64,000 nt of DNA from Aphrocallistes beatrix (Eukaryota > Porifera > Hexactinellida > Sceptrulophora > Aphrocallistidae), in assembly GCA_963281255.1 (NCBI GenBank), contig OY725506.1, forward strand, positions 787,001 through 851,000, read 5' to 3'. Of this stretch, positions 1-9,472 are shown piece by piece; within the stretch, counting starts at the first letter, position 1, and the number at the start of each line of letters is the position of its first letter. The position numbers and the translations under genes are program-made. Under the pieces are notes generated by a model. That model had not been told where the DNA came from. It did not search any database and was given only the letters and a program-made list of their open reading frames with translations.

Positions 1-3000
1 CGTTAAACACTTTCTTCTCAACATTCGCCGCCACTGGAAACCGGAACTGGTAGATCCTGTCGGTGATATCCACCGGTTCTTCAAACTCATTCTCCGGATT
101 ATTCGGGTCTTTCTGGAGCAGCTCCCACCCATCCAAGAACTGGTGGTTCATCATGAAGTCCAGAGGCCTCGACTTCTTGTTGCGAATCCGGTAGATTGTC
201 CGCTGACGGCGTTTACGAGTCAGTTCGACCGCTCCGTCCTTGATCTGGATTCTGTGGAACTTGAGGGTGCTCATGTCGTAGTCCACTGTCACTTCACACC
301 CTGTCTCCACGCAGTAGGGAATGGGGGCGCTCTCATCCCCAGGGTGCAGCGTCAGGAAGCTCCCCTCCCCCAAGAAAGTGTCTTCTGTCATTATCTGTTA
401 GAAAGCAGGGAAGGGAATTCAAGTAATATTCTAGCCGGGACAGTTTGAGTATATGGGCATGCCTAATTTCCGGGACGGGACAGGATGGGATTCCGTCCCG
501 GAAATTAGGCATCTTAACCCGTCCCGTCCCGGAAATTTGATATCTTAACCCGTCCCGTCCCGGAAATTAGATATCTTAACCCGTCCCGTCCCGGAAATTA
601 GGCATCTTAACCCGTCCCGTCCCGGAAATTAGGCATCTTAACCCGTCCCGTCCCGGAAATTAGATATCTTAACCCGTCCCGTCCCGGAAATTAGATATCT
701 TAACCCGTCCCGTCCCGGAAATTAGGCATGCCCGAGTATATACGAAATATTATGGTATCACATCTCACCTGAATGCTGCCCCCATCGAGGGTGCGGCCTG
801 TCGTGTTCTCGAACAGAATCGCGGTCATCGGGTTTCCCTTACGGTAGTTCTCGTCGTAGAGGATGACCTGGTGGCCTTCCAGCTCTGTGCTGAGGAGAGG
901 AACGAACGCTTTCTGCTTCCGCTTAGCCGTGACCAACATGTCGATAGGATAGTAGGAGAGGTTGTCCTGGGCCGCCATTACGAACTGAGGACCGGAAGAA
1001 GATCCTCCAGCCTTACTTCCGCCAGTTTTCAGTACGAGGTGAAGTGCAGAGTTGTTCTGTATGTTGTAGTCTTGCAGCGTGCGCCCAGCTTCTATCTGCT
1101 TCCCTGCGAAAATCAGCTTGCAGCTACTCTCTGTGATTCCTTTCTTGTTAGCAATCTAAGAGGGTGGAATGCAAGAAATCAATCAACAATTTAGATATGA
1201 ACAGCTAATCTAGGTAAACGCGTTCAATTTGTTTTACAAAAGATATCTCAAGAATTCGAGATTCCATTATAGCTTATGGTCCTGACGTATTTGTCCTAGT
1301 TTACAAGGCATATCAACATCAGACTTATCTGTTATTGCCTCTGACATGCGTAGGCTAATAGGGTTTTATATCGTACTTCAGCTATGTACAAAATGTGAGG
1401 TCGAAATAATCGAATTCACTTAAGGCTTAAGTGAATTCGACAAGGCTACATGGTTATATGCTTAAGTCTTAAGCATAAAAACATGTAGCCATGTCTGACG
1501 GTACACGATGGTGCGTATAGAAATTTAATATAAAATGTTTGAATCCAGAGTATGGAGAAACTTGATTCTAATCGAGAATGCATCATTTATGCAGAGAGAT
1601 TAGAATTCCAATTTCGTGGGGTACCCTAGCCGGAAAGTACTGGGCTCCTTCAACTTCGATACATAAACTCGGAAAGAAGTCAGGAGCATTAGCTCTTCAC
1701 GGAATACATGACAATGCAGGGAGTTTCGATCCTCTCATTCAGTTCCTTCCACGTGACATGACTCTGCTAGCGCTGGATCTACCTGGACACGGATTCTCGG
1801 ATCACTACAATCAGAAGATTCCATACCGTTTCACTGGGTTCATATCAGATATACTGGAAGTGCTCACTTACTTAGCTTGGAAACGTCCCATTCTGATCGG
1901 TCATAGTTTCGGTGGGATTTTAGCGAACATACTAGCTGCCATTCTGCAAAGTGAAATTAGCAAACTGGTTATAATCGAGGGAATGTATGTGGTAAATATG
2001 GATGATGTAATTGGTTTAAGTCAAAGTAAGGTAGCGACCTATGCACAAGTTCAAGGTGGAAATGATAGATCGTTACGAACTCATAAAACGAAGCTTTACT
2101 CTTCAATAACGGACGTAGCTGAGTCAATTTTTCGAAGAAATGAAGCTATTCCTAGTTTATCGTATGCCGAGGTTCTAGCAACACGAAGTTGCAAAGAGGT
2201 AGATGGAAGATTTGTATTGACAAGAGATGTACGTATTAAGCCATCAACATATCCCTTACTCCTGTCGGATTATTGGGATCTAGTAAAGGAAAACATCTGC
2301 AGTCGACACACCACGCCTGCACTGTTTATAAACGGGAACAAGTCTCCATATAAGTTTGAAGAATGGATGGAGAGAGACGGAGCTAAGCTCTCCCCCACAT
2401 CCCAGCTGATCTCTCTGGATGGTGGACATATGGTGCACATGAACAGTCCTAGTCAGCTAGGAAAGATCATGAGGGAGTTTGTTACTCAAAGAATCACCTC
2501 CAAATTATAATGATCAACTTGGACAGACTCTGTATGTGTGTATAGTGTGTATGTAATTGCATCTTATTTGTTTGTTTCAAGGTTGGTAGGTCTAAACCTG
2601 GTTAACTTGTCAATGAATAACCTTTGTACCTTTGTCCTCGTACTATTAATATGTGTTTATTCAGAGATGAAATAACCAAGTTGGGATTCTATTCCCACAA
2701 GCGGGTTGCATTAGTAGAACTAGAATTTGGCATTTGAGTCTGAAAGTAGAAACTAAATCTGAACAGCTAACCTAGCTAACGTATATGCACGCTAAATTTG
2801 GATGAATTTTAGTGTGCTTCCTATAGTATTACTAGTATAGTAGCATAGCTACTAATAGTATAGGATTCACAGTACTAAAATGAGGATGTTTCGACCGTCC
2901 GAAATTCGTGTCCTGACCGGAGTTTAAGAGATATCGTCTTGGAATTTTTACAGGAGGTGCAAAGTGATATGGAAATGTGCACCTCGGTATACGATTTTTG

Positions 3001-4591
3001 ATTTATGCTGAATCAGCATGATGACACAGCATTTTGTCACTTTTACCATTTCTCCTATATTAGCCAAAATATAAATAGTAGAAACTTGATATTGATATGG
3101 AAGCATGGGTTTATCTAGGATTTTCCAATCCGGCACTTTTTTAGAGGTGATAAAAGTTATATGGCACCCAAACAGTGGTTTATCTTGTAATTCCAGGGTG
3201 ATAGCAACCCGGGACCAAAATCGAATCACACTGCAAGCACCTTGGCTCCTCGGACGATACCAGGCTGGCACCTATAAGTGCCGACCGAGCACCTAGATAA
3301 ACCCCTGTATGGAAGGTAGGCAATGGAGTCCACTAGATAGTATCAAAGTCTCCAATTGATCGGGCCGATATCCAAGGTGACAATGACGGATCAAAAATTT
3401 TTATCTCGTCATCATCTCATCAAATATTCAAAGTTCGATAACTCGAGTTAGAAAATAGATAGAAAAAAATTATAACTGGAGTTATAACTGGAGTTACACT
3501 TGTATAACTGAAGTTATAACTGGAGTTATAACTGGAGTTATAACTGAAGTTATAATTGAAGTTACAACTACTAGTGTATCATCACTTCATTTTGCAAAAT
3601 AATTGTTCCCCTTGTTATTTCATCGACTGCATAAATCACTCACTCACCTTGCGAATAACACTTTCCACGGTATCCCTGGGGTCACAGCGTATGAAAAATT
3701 CAGCTCCTGTGATCTGCTTAATTACCAGCTCCATGCTACCACCTGATGGGCCTCCACTACCAGTTCCGCTAGTTGTCTGCAAGAGAGGGGCTCCCACTAC
3801 CAAAGTCAGTTTTACATCGTTCCAATCTTCGCTCTTCACATTGTTCACCACAGCAAATCCCTCCAATCGAAACTTCACAGAATCGGACGCTGTGGCTTCT
3901 GGTTTGATAGCCAGGCGGTATGAGCTCTGCCATTCACTCACGATGGTGCCATACTTCACACTGAGCAACTTCTCAGTATCGTCTCCGTGGTAGAAGATGG
4001 AGAGCTTCTGCATGTTGGTTTTCTCTGCGCTTTTTATCAGATCTAGACTGTGCTCGATATCCTTCACTGCACTGGTGTCTAGCACCCTCAACCTGTCCAC
4101 TGTGTTGATACTGTACTTGACCAGGGACCCGTCTGCTGGCAGTAATAGGCAGATGTGACTGGTCTGCACGATCTTATCTGGGGCTACGGACACCTGTATA
4201 GGAATCATCATCATATAGAATAGGAATATGCATCGTAGCTAATTCATACCTCTAGATTATCAACTCCTAGCAGCTTCCCGACGATCTCCTCTCCACTGAG
4301 GAGGACCAGGGAGACGGTGAACCCCTGTAGAGAGCGGACCAGTCCCAGAATACTCTCGGTGTCGTCGACATGGAAAGTCGGCTCCGGGCGAGTTGGCTCG
4401 TAGGAGATGTTCCCGAGACAGGATCCTGCCTGGTTGGCGAAAGAGAGACTCTTCAGAACACTCTCCATGTCCTTCGCCTCGAAGTAGAGGTCAATGTGCC
4501 CGCGACCTTTGACCTTTACGTCACGGCAGAAAACTCCATAGCCGTTGTTGTACAGAGTGAGAGCACGAATCGGCATTTCCAAAGCTTCCAT
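1..4591 (-). CDS. DUF4139-type protein with internal ubiquitin-like domain (3' end outside window)
   Basis: Exons on the minus strand: 4591-4250, 4193-3648, 1155-769, and 394 to below 1. All joins are phase 0 with GT/AG sites. The first 114 residues (start [19 protein letters not shown]) and the stretch with [13 protein letters not shown] resemble the DUF4139 family of uncharacterised beta-rich proteins. Residues about 268-342 are a full ubiquitin-like fold spanning the exon 2/3 junction. It aligns without gaps to ubiquitin at about 37 of the first 71 positions and includes KLIFAGKQ and RTLQDYNIQ, but ends LKTGG rather than LRLRGG. The DUF4139-like sequence resumes after it. The lysine matching ubiquitin K48 and the I44/V70 patch are kept, while K63 and K11 are not. 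The protein continues past the window edge. Function is unknown; the Ubl may recruit ubiquitin-binding partners (inference). Intron 2 holds a + strand hydrolase gene and intron 3 a satellite-bearing MITE. Confidence 0.8.
455..733. mobile_element. hAT-like MITE with internal 31-bp satellite
   Basis: The ends are inverted (GGGCATGCCTAATTTCCGGG and its complement) and are flanked by an exact 8-bp duplication, gagtatat, at 447-454 and 734-741. The interior is about seven tandem 31-bp units built from the terminal sequence itself (cccgtcccgtcccggaaatt plus a short AT part). The 8-bp target site and TIRs suggest the hAT superfamily. It lies in intron 3 of the DUF4139 gene. Related copies with the same end motif are at 33921-34317, 34398-34513 and 42007-42134. 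Confidence 0.8.
1411..1490. repeat. Two adjacent palindromes
   Basis: Positions 1411-1439 form a perfect 14-nt inverted repeat with a 1-nt loop (core CTTAAG-g-CTTAAG). Positions 1444-1490 form a second hairpin with outer arms ggctacatg/catgtagcc and inner arms atgcttaag/cttaagcat. Both centre on doubled CTTAAG and lie about 90-140 bp upstream of the nested hydrolase start. They may be transposon remnants or a regulatory structure. Confidence 0.6.
1578..2510 (+). CDS. Serine hydrolase-like alpha/beta hydrolase (SERHL type), intronless
   Basis: A 310-residue alpha/beta-hydrolase fold protein. The oxyanion-region motif [14 protein letters not shown] is near residues 38-51, LDLPGHG is near 66-72, and the nucleophile elbow is GHSFGG with Ser110. 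The probable catalytic His is H284 in LDGGHMVHM. The order and spacing match vertebrate serine hydrolase-like proteins (SERHL/SERHL2, about 310-314 aa), whose natural substrate is not settled. I cannot point to the acid residue with confidence. The start at 1578 gives the usual N-terminus ([13 protein letters not shown]). The gene is uninterrupted and sits entirely within intron 2 of the DUF4139 gene on the opposite strand, so it may have arisen as a retrocopy. Confidence 0.85.
   Translation: MHHLCREIRIPISWGTLAGKYWAPSTSIHKLGKKSGALALHGIHDNAGSFDPLIQFLPRDMTLLALDLPGHGFSDHYNQKIPYRFTGFISDILEVLTYLAWKRPILIGHSFGGILANILAAILQSEISKLVIIEGMYVVNMDDVIGLSQSKVATYAQVQGGNDRSLRTHKTKLYSSITDVAESIFRRNEAIPSLSYAEVLATRSCKEVDGRFVLTRDVRIKPSTYPLLLSDYWDLVKENICSRHTTPALFINGNKSPYKFEEWMERDGAKLSPTSQLISLDGGHMVHMNSPSQLGKIMREFVTQRITSKL
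2819..2863. repeat. Imperfect inverted repeat
   Basis: Arms cctatagtatta and taatagtatagg bracket a tagtagc/gctact core. It lies downstream of the nested hydrolase, inside the same DUF4139-gene intron. No target duplication is evident. Confidence 0.4.
3469..3568. repeat. 12-bp minisatellite
   Basis: About eight copies of gttataactgga with single-base variants (gaagtt, tgtata), in intron 2 of the DUF4139 gene about 80 bp from its donor site. The rest of this intron (2511-3468) has no recognisable gene. Confidence 0.75.
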
Positions 4592-4903
4592 TTCAACGAT
4601 AGTTGATATCTGTTCTCACTCGCTATCTCTTATAAATAAGGATTTCATTACTATTTATAAGTCTCGAGTCAAACATGATACTAATAATAGCTAAACTAGA
4701 CTGGTACACTTAGTGGAAATGAATGTAATAAAATCAGTTATATAATTAGCACAGAACTGAACGATGTTTGATATTCGATCATTATCGGTGACGTAATTAA
4801 GTTGGTTTAACTAGACCAATGCAGGCATGAGCATAAGATGTAGGTTTGGTATGGCAGTAAGATATCAACGAATAAATACAATTCACGGTGGAGTACAGGA
4901 CAG

Positions 4904-7540
4904 CTAGGCATGCACTGTACGGACAAAGTTCCCAACGGCAGCGTCCAGCAGGTCACAGACGGCTTGTCTCAGCTGTGAGGAGTAGGCTCTCTCTGCCAGC
5001 GGATCCACCTCCACGCTCCTCGGCAGCTCTGGGGTGGTGTCCACAGGAGCGGCGGACTCCTGGAGGGTCCGAGGGGTAACGGAAGCTTTCCCTTTCCTGC
5101 TCGGGGTGGACCCCTTCGGTTTCGGCACTGCCTCCTCCTTCCCCAGGCTCTTCCTCGGCGCCTGTTTCTTGCCCACGTCCGGCTTGCTCTGTCCGCCTTT
5201 CTTCCTCTTGCTCAGGTCCGAAGGACTGACCACGGACTCACTCATTTCCGCCTGCGTCTCGTCGACAAACAACTTCTCAGGGAGGTTGTAGAAGGAGCGA
5301 ATTTTCGCAGAGACAGGTGGGATCCCTTCCAGTGCTTGGGAGAGGGAGACGTACATCTGCTGGTAGGCAGTGCTGAGCTGAGTTCGGTGCTGTGAGAAGT
5401 TGAGGCGAGAGAGAATCTCGTTCAGACGAGCAAGCAAGAGATCGGATTGCATTTCATTTCCAGAGGTGTTAAGAACAGCATTCACGAGGGAACTCAGGGT
5501 CAGATCCCATTCGGGCAGGTCCCGCATCGCTTCTGAAACTTTCTCAGCACTCATCACAGGCACTTCAAGCTGCCTAGGAACGATGGTGAGTTTGCTCGCC
5601 ACCACCTCCTCCCTCTTCTCGCTCTTGTCCGGTTTCTTGCTCTTACTCGTCTTGCCCTTAGTCTCGTCCTTCTTGACTCCGCTCTTGGCTTCCTTCCTCC
5701 CTTCCGCGGACTCGCTGCCTTCAGAGAGGATCGGCGGGTTGAACGTCTGTGTGTAGAGTGTCTGTAGCGCGCGGAATGAATCCTCGCGAAATGTCACACC
5801 GGGGTTGACGCGGGTGAATTTCTCTTCGCGGGTGCGGTCCACTCTGAGAGGGAGAGGGGAACGGGGAGGGGTGCGGACACTCTGAATAATCTCCTGCACG
5901 ATAACGCCAGCCGAGATCTCCGCCTGACTTCCGACTAGGTCCCTCTCCACCTGTGCTCGCGCCTGGCGGTGTCTGTCCTTCGAGACCGCCACACCCCTGA
6001 ACGTGAGGAGGAGCGGCCGGAGGGAGGGCCGAGTGGCCAGCTCCCAGGACTCCCAGTAGACGCCGGCCTGTGCGGACTTGAAGAGGACCGGCACGGACAC
6101 AGCGTGTCCCGGCAGGAGCACCTTTTCTCTCAGGTCGAAGTAGAACCTCTGAACTCCCGCTTCCAGCGTCCGCTGCAGAGAGTTGTCTCTGCGCTTCTTC
6201 CTCCACACAGCGAACACCACGGACGGGCCCACGTTCTCCAGCGACACACAGGTGCGCGCCAGCTGTCCAGTGCTCGCCTCCAGACTCAGTCTCAGCTGAA
6301 CGGGCTCACTCCCTCCCAGCGAGAGGCTGTGCTGTCCCTGCACCAGCACGGCTGGAGCCAGGCACCCCTCAGGGGATCCTCCCCCTCTCTCCTCCTCCGC
6401 TCGCCCCCCAGCGTCCTCCTCGCCCTCGGAGGAGGACTCACTGCCCCCGGCGCTGTCCAATCGGATGTCTCGCTTCTGCGGCGCCCGGCCCAGCAGGCAG
6501 AGAGAGGACAGGGCGGGGTCCAGGGGACTCAGCTCCTGGAGGATGGGCGCCAAGTGGCGCAGGCGGGCGGAGAGGTAGCGCGACTGCTTCCAGGGATAGC
6601 TGGGAGTCGGGAGGGCGGCAGGGAACGCGGTTCCTGTCTCGCGGCGGGTCACTTCCGGTCTTCCGATCAGCTGCACCTGAGGGGGCATCCCTCGCTCCGA
6701 GCTGGTGAGACTCATCCTTACGCCGGTCTCGTGGTCGCCCAGGCGCTCAGGCTGCTGCCAGAACTCGCTCCCGGACCGGAACCCCTTGCCGGCCTCCAGG
6801 AGCGGCGCCGCTCTGTCGAGGAGAGCGCGGACGGTCTGTCTGTCCGAGTAGTCGTCGCTCCGATTCATCACGAGGAGTCCCGCCGGCCGGCGCACGCGGG
6901 TCCCCACGCGCTCCTGCAGCCTCTGGCGTTCTTCCATCCGCAGCCGCCAGTGTCTGAGCGCGCCCTCCTCCCGCGGCCTCTGAGGGAACCAGGTCCTCCT
7001 GGGGCGAGTCCGCTCCCTTCTCTCCCGAGACGCGGGCGCCACCGCGAGCTGGCGCCCAGTCCGCGCCTCTGCCGCAGAGCTCAGCTCTTCCTCCGTCCCG
7101 AGGACGCTGTGCGCCACCAGCTGTCCGTCCGCTGAGTAGCGCGGACCAGGGATGCAGGACAGAGGGCCTGGGGTGCGGCCGAGACTGGGCGCGGGGACAG
7201 CCGGGTAGCCGGGGGGGAGGGGCCGCGCCACTTTCACACTTTTGGAGAGCGGCCGCTCGCTGGGCTCAGACACGGGTCTCAGTTTCCGCACAAACACGCG
7301 CTTTTCCGCGGAAGTGCCGGTGTGCGGCTTCGGGAGGGACTCGGCCAGCTGGTCGAGGAATTCCCGCCTGATTGCCAGGGAGGAGAGCAGTCCTTCAGCC
7401 GCGCTGTCCAGCTGTGAGCTGAGTCCGGTGTCCGTCTCCGCCGGCTCCACGACGGGAGGGGGCTCCTCGTCGGAGAGGGAGTACTTGTTGTGTTTCTTCT
7501 TCTCCTTCCTTGACATCCAGCTGACGGATATGGAATGCAA
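4904..7540 (-). CDS. MYCBPAP: MYCBP-associated protein (AMAP-1 family), intronless
   Basis: An 878-residue ORF without introns; an alternative start at Met9 (MSRKEKKKHNK) is plausible. The family signature is clear: LVMNRSDDYSDR near residues 223-234, GKGFRSGSEFWQQPERLGD near 251-269, and SLTSSERGMPPQVQLIGRPE just after. Around 410-510 is a beta-rich stretch (VSLENVGPSVVFAVWR, FYFDLREKVLLPGHAVSVPV) typical of MSP/ASH-type Ig domains found in ciliary proteins. The C-terminus is Lys/Ser-rich. Vertebrate MYCBPAP (about 950 aa) binds MYCBP/AMY-1, is enriched in testis and belongs to ciliated-cell genes. The coding region is much richer in G+C than its surroundings, which creates long antisense ORFs that are not genes. 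It lies 312 bp downstream of the DUF4139 gene start, same strand. Confidence 0.85.
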   Translation of the reverse strand: MHSISVSWMSRKEKKKHNKYSLSDEEPPPVVEPAETDTGLSSQLDSAAEGLLSSLAIRREFLDQLAESLPKPHTGTSAEKRVFVRKLRPVSEPSERPLSKSVKVARPLPPGYPAVPAPSLGRTPGPLSCIPGPRYSADGQLVAHSVLGTEEELSSAAEARTGRQLAVAPASRERRERTRPRRTWFPQRPREEGALRHWRLRMEERQRLQERVGTRVRRPAGLLVMNRSDDYSDRQTVRALLDRAAPLLEAGKGFRSGSEFWQQPERLGDHETGVRMSLTSSERGMPPQVQLIGRPEVTRRETGTAFPAALPTPSYPWKQSRYLSARLRHLAPILQELSPLDPALSSLCLLGRAPQKRDIRLDSAGGSESSSEGEEDAGGRAEEERGGGSPEGCLAPAVLVQGQHSLSLGGSEPVQLRLSLEASTGQLARTCVSLENVGPSVVFAVWRKKRRDNSLQRTLEAGVQRFYFDLREKVLLPGHAVSVPVLFKSAQAGVYWESWELATRPSLRPLLLTFRGVAVSKDRHRQARAQVERDLVGSQAEISAGVIVQEIIQSVRTPPRSPLPLRVDRTREEKFTRVNPGVTFREDSFRALQTLYTQTFNPPILSEGSESAEGRKEAKSGVKKDETKGKTSKSKKPDKSEKREEVVASKLTIVPRQLEVPVMSAEKVSEAMRDLPEWDLTLSSLVNAVLNTSGNEMQSDLLLARLNEILSRLNFSQHRTQLSTAYQQMYVSLSQALEGIPPVSAKIRSFYNLPEKLFVDETQAEMSESVVSPSDLSKRKKGGQSKPDVGKKQAPRKSLGKEEAVPKPKGSTPSRKGKASVTPRTLQESAAPVDTTPELPRSVEVDPLAERAYSSQLRQAVCDLLDAAVGNFVRTVHA

Positions 7541-7544
7541 GTAA

Positions 7545-9472
7545 TTTCTAATCGTGAATCAATGTTAGACTAAACAACTGTTTTTCTAATGACTCATTGG
7601 CTCAATTGAATTGTCAGTTGGTAGTGTGACTATGGAAGAACAACCATAGCTGCGAAAAAATGGATTTATTTACAAATGTACAGGAACTGTCATTGAAATA
7701 GTTTAACGTGCTTTACCACGAGCATCAATATTTAGCTACCGCAAACAGGGTTTCATACAGAGTGACCTCTGCTCATTCAAGTCCCTAGAAATAGAATGAA
7801 GTATGAAATGAAGTATAAGATGAAGAGATGTAATTTAGTACCTACCCCCTAAATATTTAGATATCTCAGATTGCTCCCTTGCATGCAAATTCTGTTTGAA
7901 ACACTGGAATATATCGCAATTAGTGCTACCATCTTATTTCAGGTGCAGGTAATGTAGTATTATTAAGAGATTTCTATTTACGCACAAAGAAAAATATTGA
8001 GACCCCATGCGTTAGTTACTTTTTCGTAGCTAATTATAGATCAAATATCAGCAAGTTCATTATTAACAGTGGCATATGTTCATATGTAGGTGTGAAAATA
8101 TGAATATAAGCTTGTTATTATACAGACTTGAAATAATGAGATTTCACCAAATATCGAGTGAACATTCACAATATTAAGTATCCTAGACAGCAAATTCGAT
8201 AAAAAATATTGCTTGTAAAATTTACAGCATCAACCCATCGCTCGGACTGAATTATAACGGATGTAGTCCATACTAGAATTCTAGGATATATCTCTCCTAG
8301 TTACGTTGTTGCATTAAAAACTAAACTCAGTATTTTATAATTTAATTTGAATCTAGCACAATTCGTATCATTACTTTATTAATGCATGATTTCACAATGC
8401 AAACAATGCAAGATAGCAGATGGCAATTAATAATATACACATTTTGCATAGAAACAGTCTCCTATCCCCCAACGTTAAACATGACAGGAATATTCTCTCT
8501 TCCATTATAAAAACCCAGATTTTTCAAGAAAATCAGTTATTTCATTGACTTTTTTACTTAATGAATATTTTGGTAACTAAGAGCATTCACTCAAAACATT
8601 GACTATCAATTGCCACTTCACACTTATTCCCAAATTCAGAAGCAAAGAAACTCAAGCACAAGAGCAGTTCTATTCATAAGTCAACTCAGACAAAATACAC
8701 AATTCAAGTTCAAGCTAGCATCACTATCTCTAGAAGATAGAGTGGAGAGTAGAGTGGTGTGTTTATAGGAGGAGTAGGGGTGAGTTGTAGAGGTGTGAGG
8801 ATAGGAAGAGGTGAGAAAGAGTAATTGAGCAGTTGCTGACACCTAGAGAAGTAGGACAGGTTAGGATGCATTGCATTGTACATTCATGAATGAATGACAC
8901 ACGAAACTCAAGCTGATGATTGATTGGTTCTCATGAACCAATCAATTTCAATCCCAAATAGTCACTTCGATTGGATGCATTGTATAATGCAGGGGTTCTC
9001 AACCTTTTTTCGACTGTGGACCCCCTCCTATTAACCGTAATACAAAATTTCGAATCCTGTGGACCCCCTGATATCTTCTGTGGACCACTAAGGGGTCCGC
9101 GGACCACTGGTATAATGCATAGTCATGTATCTGTACAATAATAAAATTATCAATCTTCATTGGTTAGAACAATTTGTCACCTTTCTCAGCGAGGTGTGAA
9201 AATTCCGTTTTGATATTTGAGATCATTCCTAGACTGATGCTTGTTTACCTGCATGTCAAATTTCATGATTCTAGCACTTCTCAGTTCCTCAATCAATTCG
9301 CACAAACAAACAAAGCCATTTTGATATTAATATTTTATACTAATTTGATTGACTATCGTATTTCCTTGAATAATCGCCCGGCGCTTCTTCTTTTCGTGCG
9401 CATTAAAACCCCAGCGATTATTTGGGAAAAACGGTTTTACGTATTTAAATTCAGAACTAATACCACCTTCAA
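7545..9472. other. Intergenic, two short MITEs, no gene seen
   Basis: AT-rich spacer between MYCBPAP and the NLR gene, with a GT/AG-rich patch near 8740-8830. It holds the hAT-like element at 8991-9110 and a possible short inverted-repeat element at about 9357-9434, whose ends (cgtatttccttgaataatcgc and gcgattatttgggaaaaacg) are roughly complementary. I see no coding exon or RNA gene. Confidence 0.5.
8991..9110. mobile_element. hAT-like MITE, 120 bp
   Basis: The element starts aggggttctcaacc, ends ggaccactgg, and is flanked by an exact 8-bp duplication tataatgc at 8983-8990 and 9111-9118. The interior repeats a gtggaccccc motif. A diverged copy in the opposite sense is at about 26371-26516, and a fragment of the same family end (ggttaagaacccctgc) is near 44697-44712. 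Confidence 0.75.

Noticed and set aside
455-733. CRISPR-like appearance of regularly spaced repeats
   Set aside because: Units are contiguous without unique spacers, and the genome is clearly animal; it is a satellite within a MITE.
5969-7135. 388-codon + strand ORF opposite MYCBPAP
   Set aside because: It is a by-product of GC-rich coding sequence on the other strand; composition is Arg/Leu/Pro-rich with no recognisable domain.
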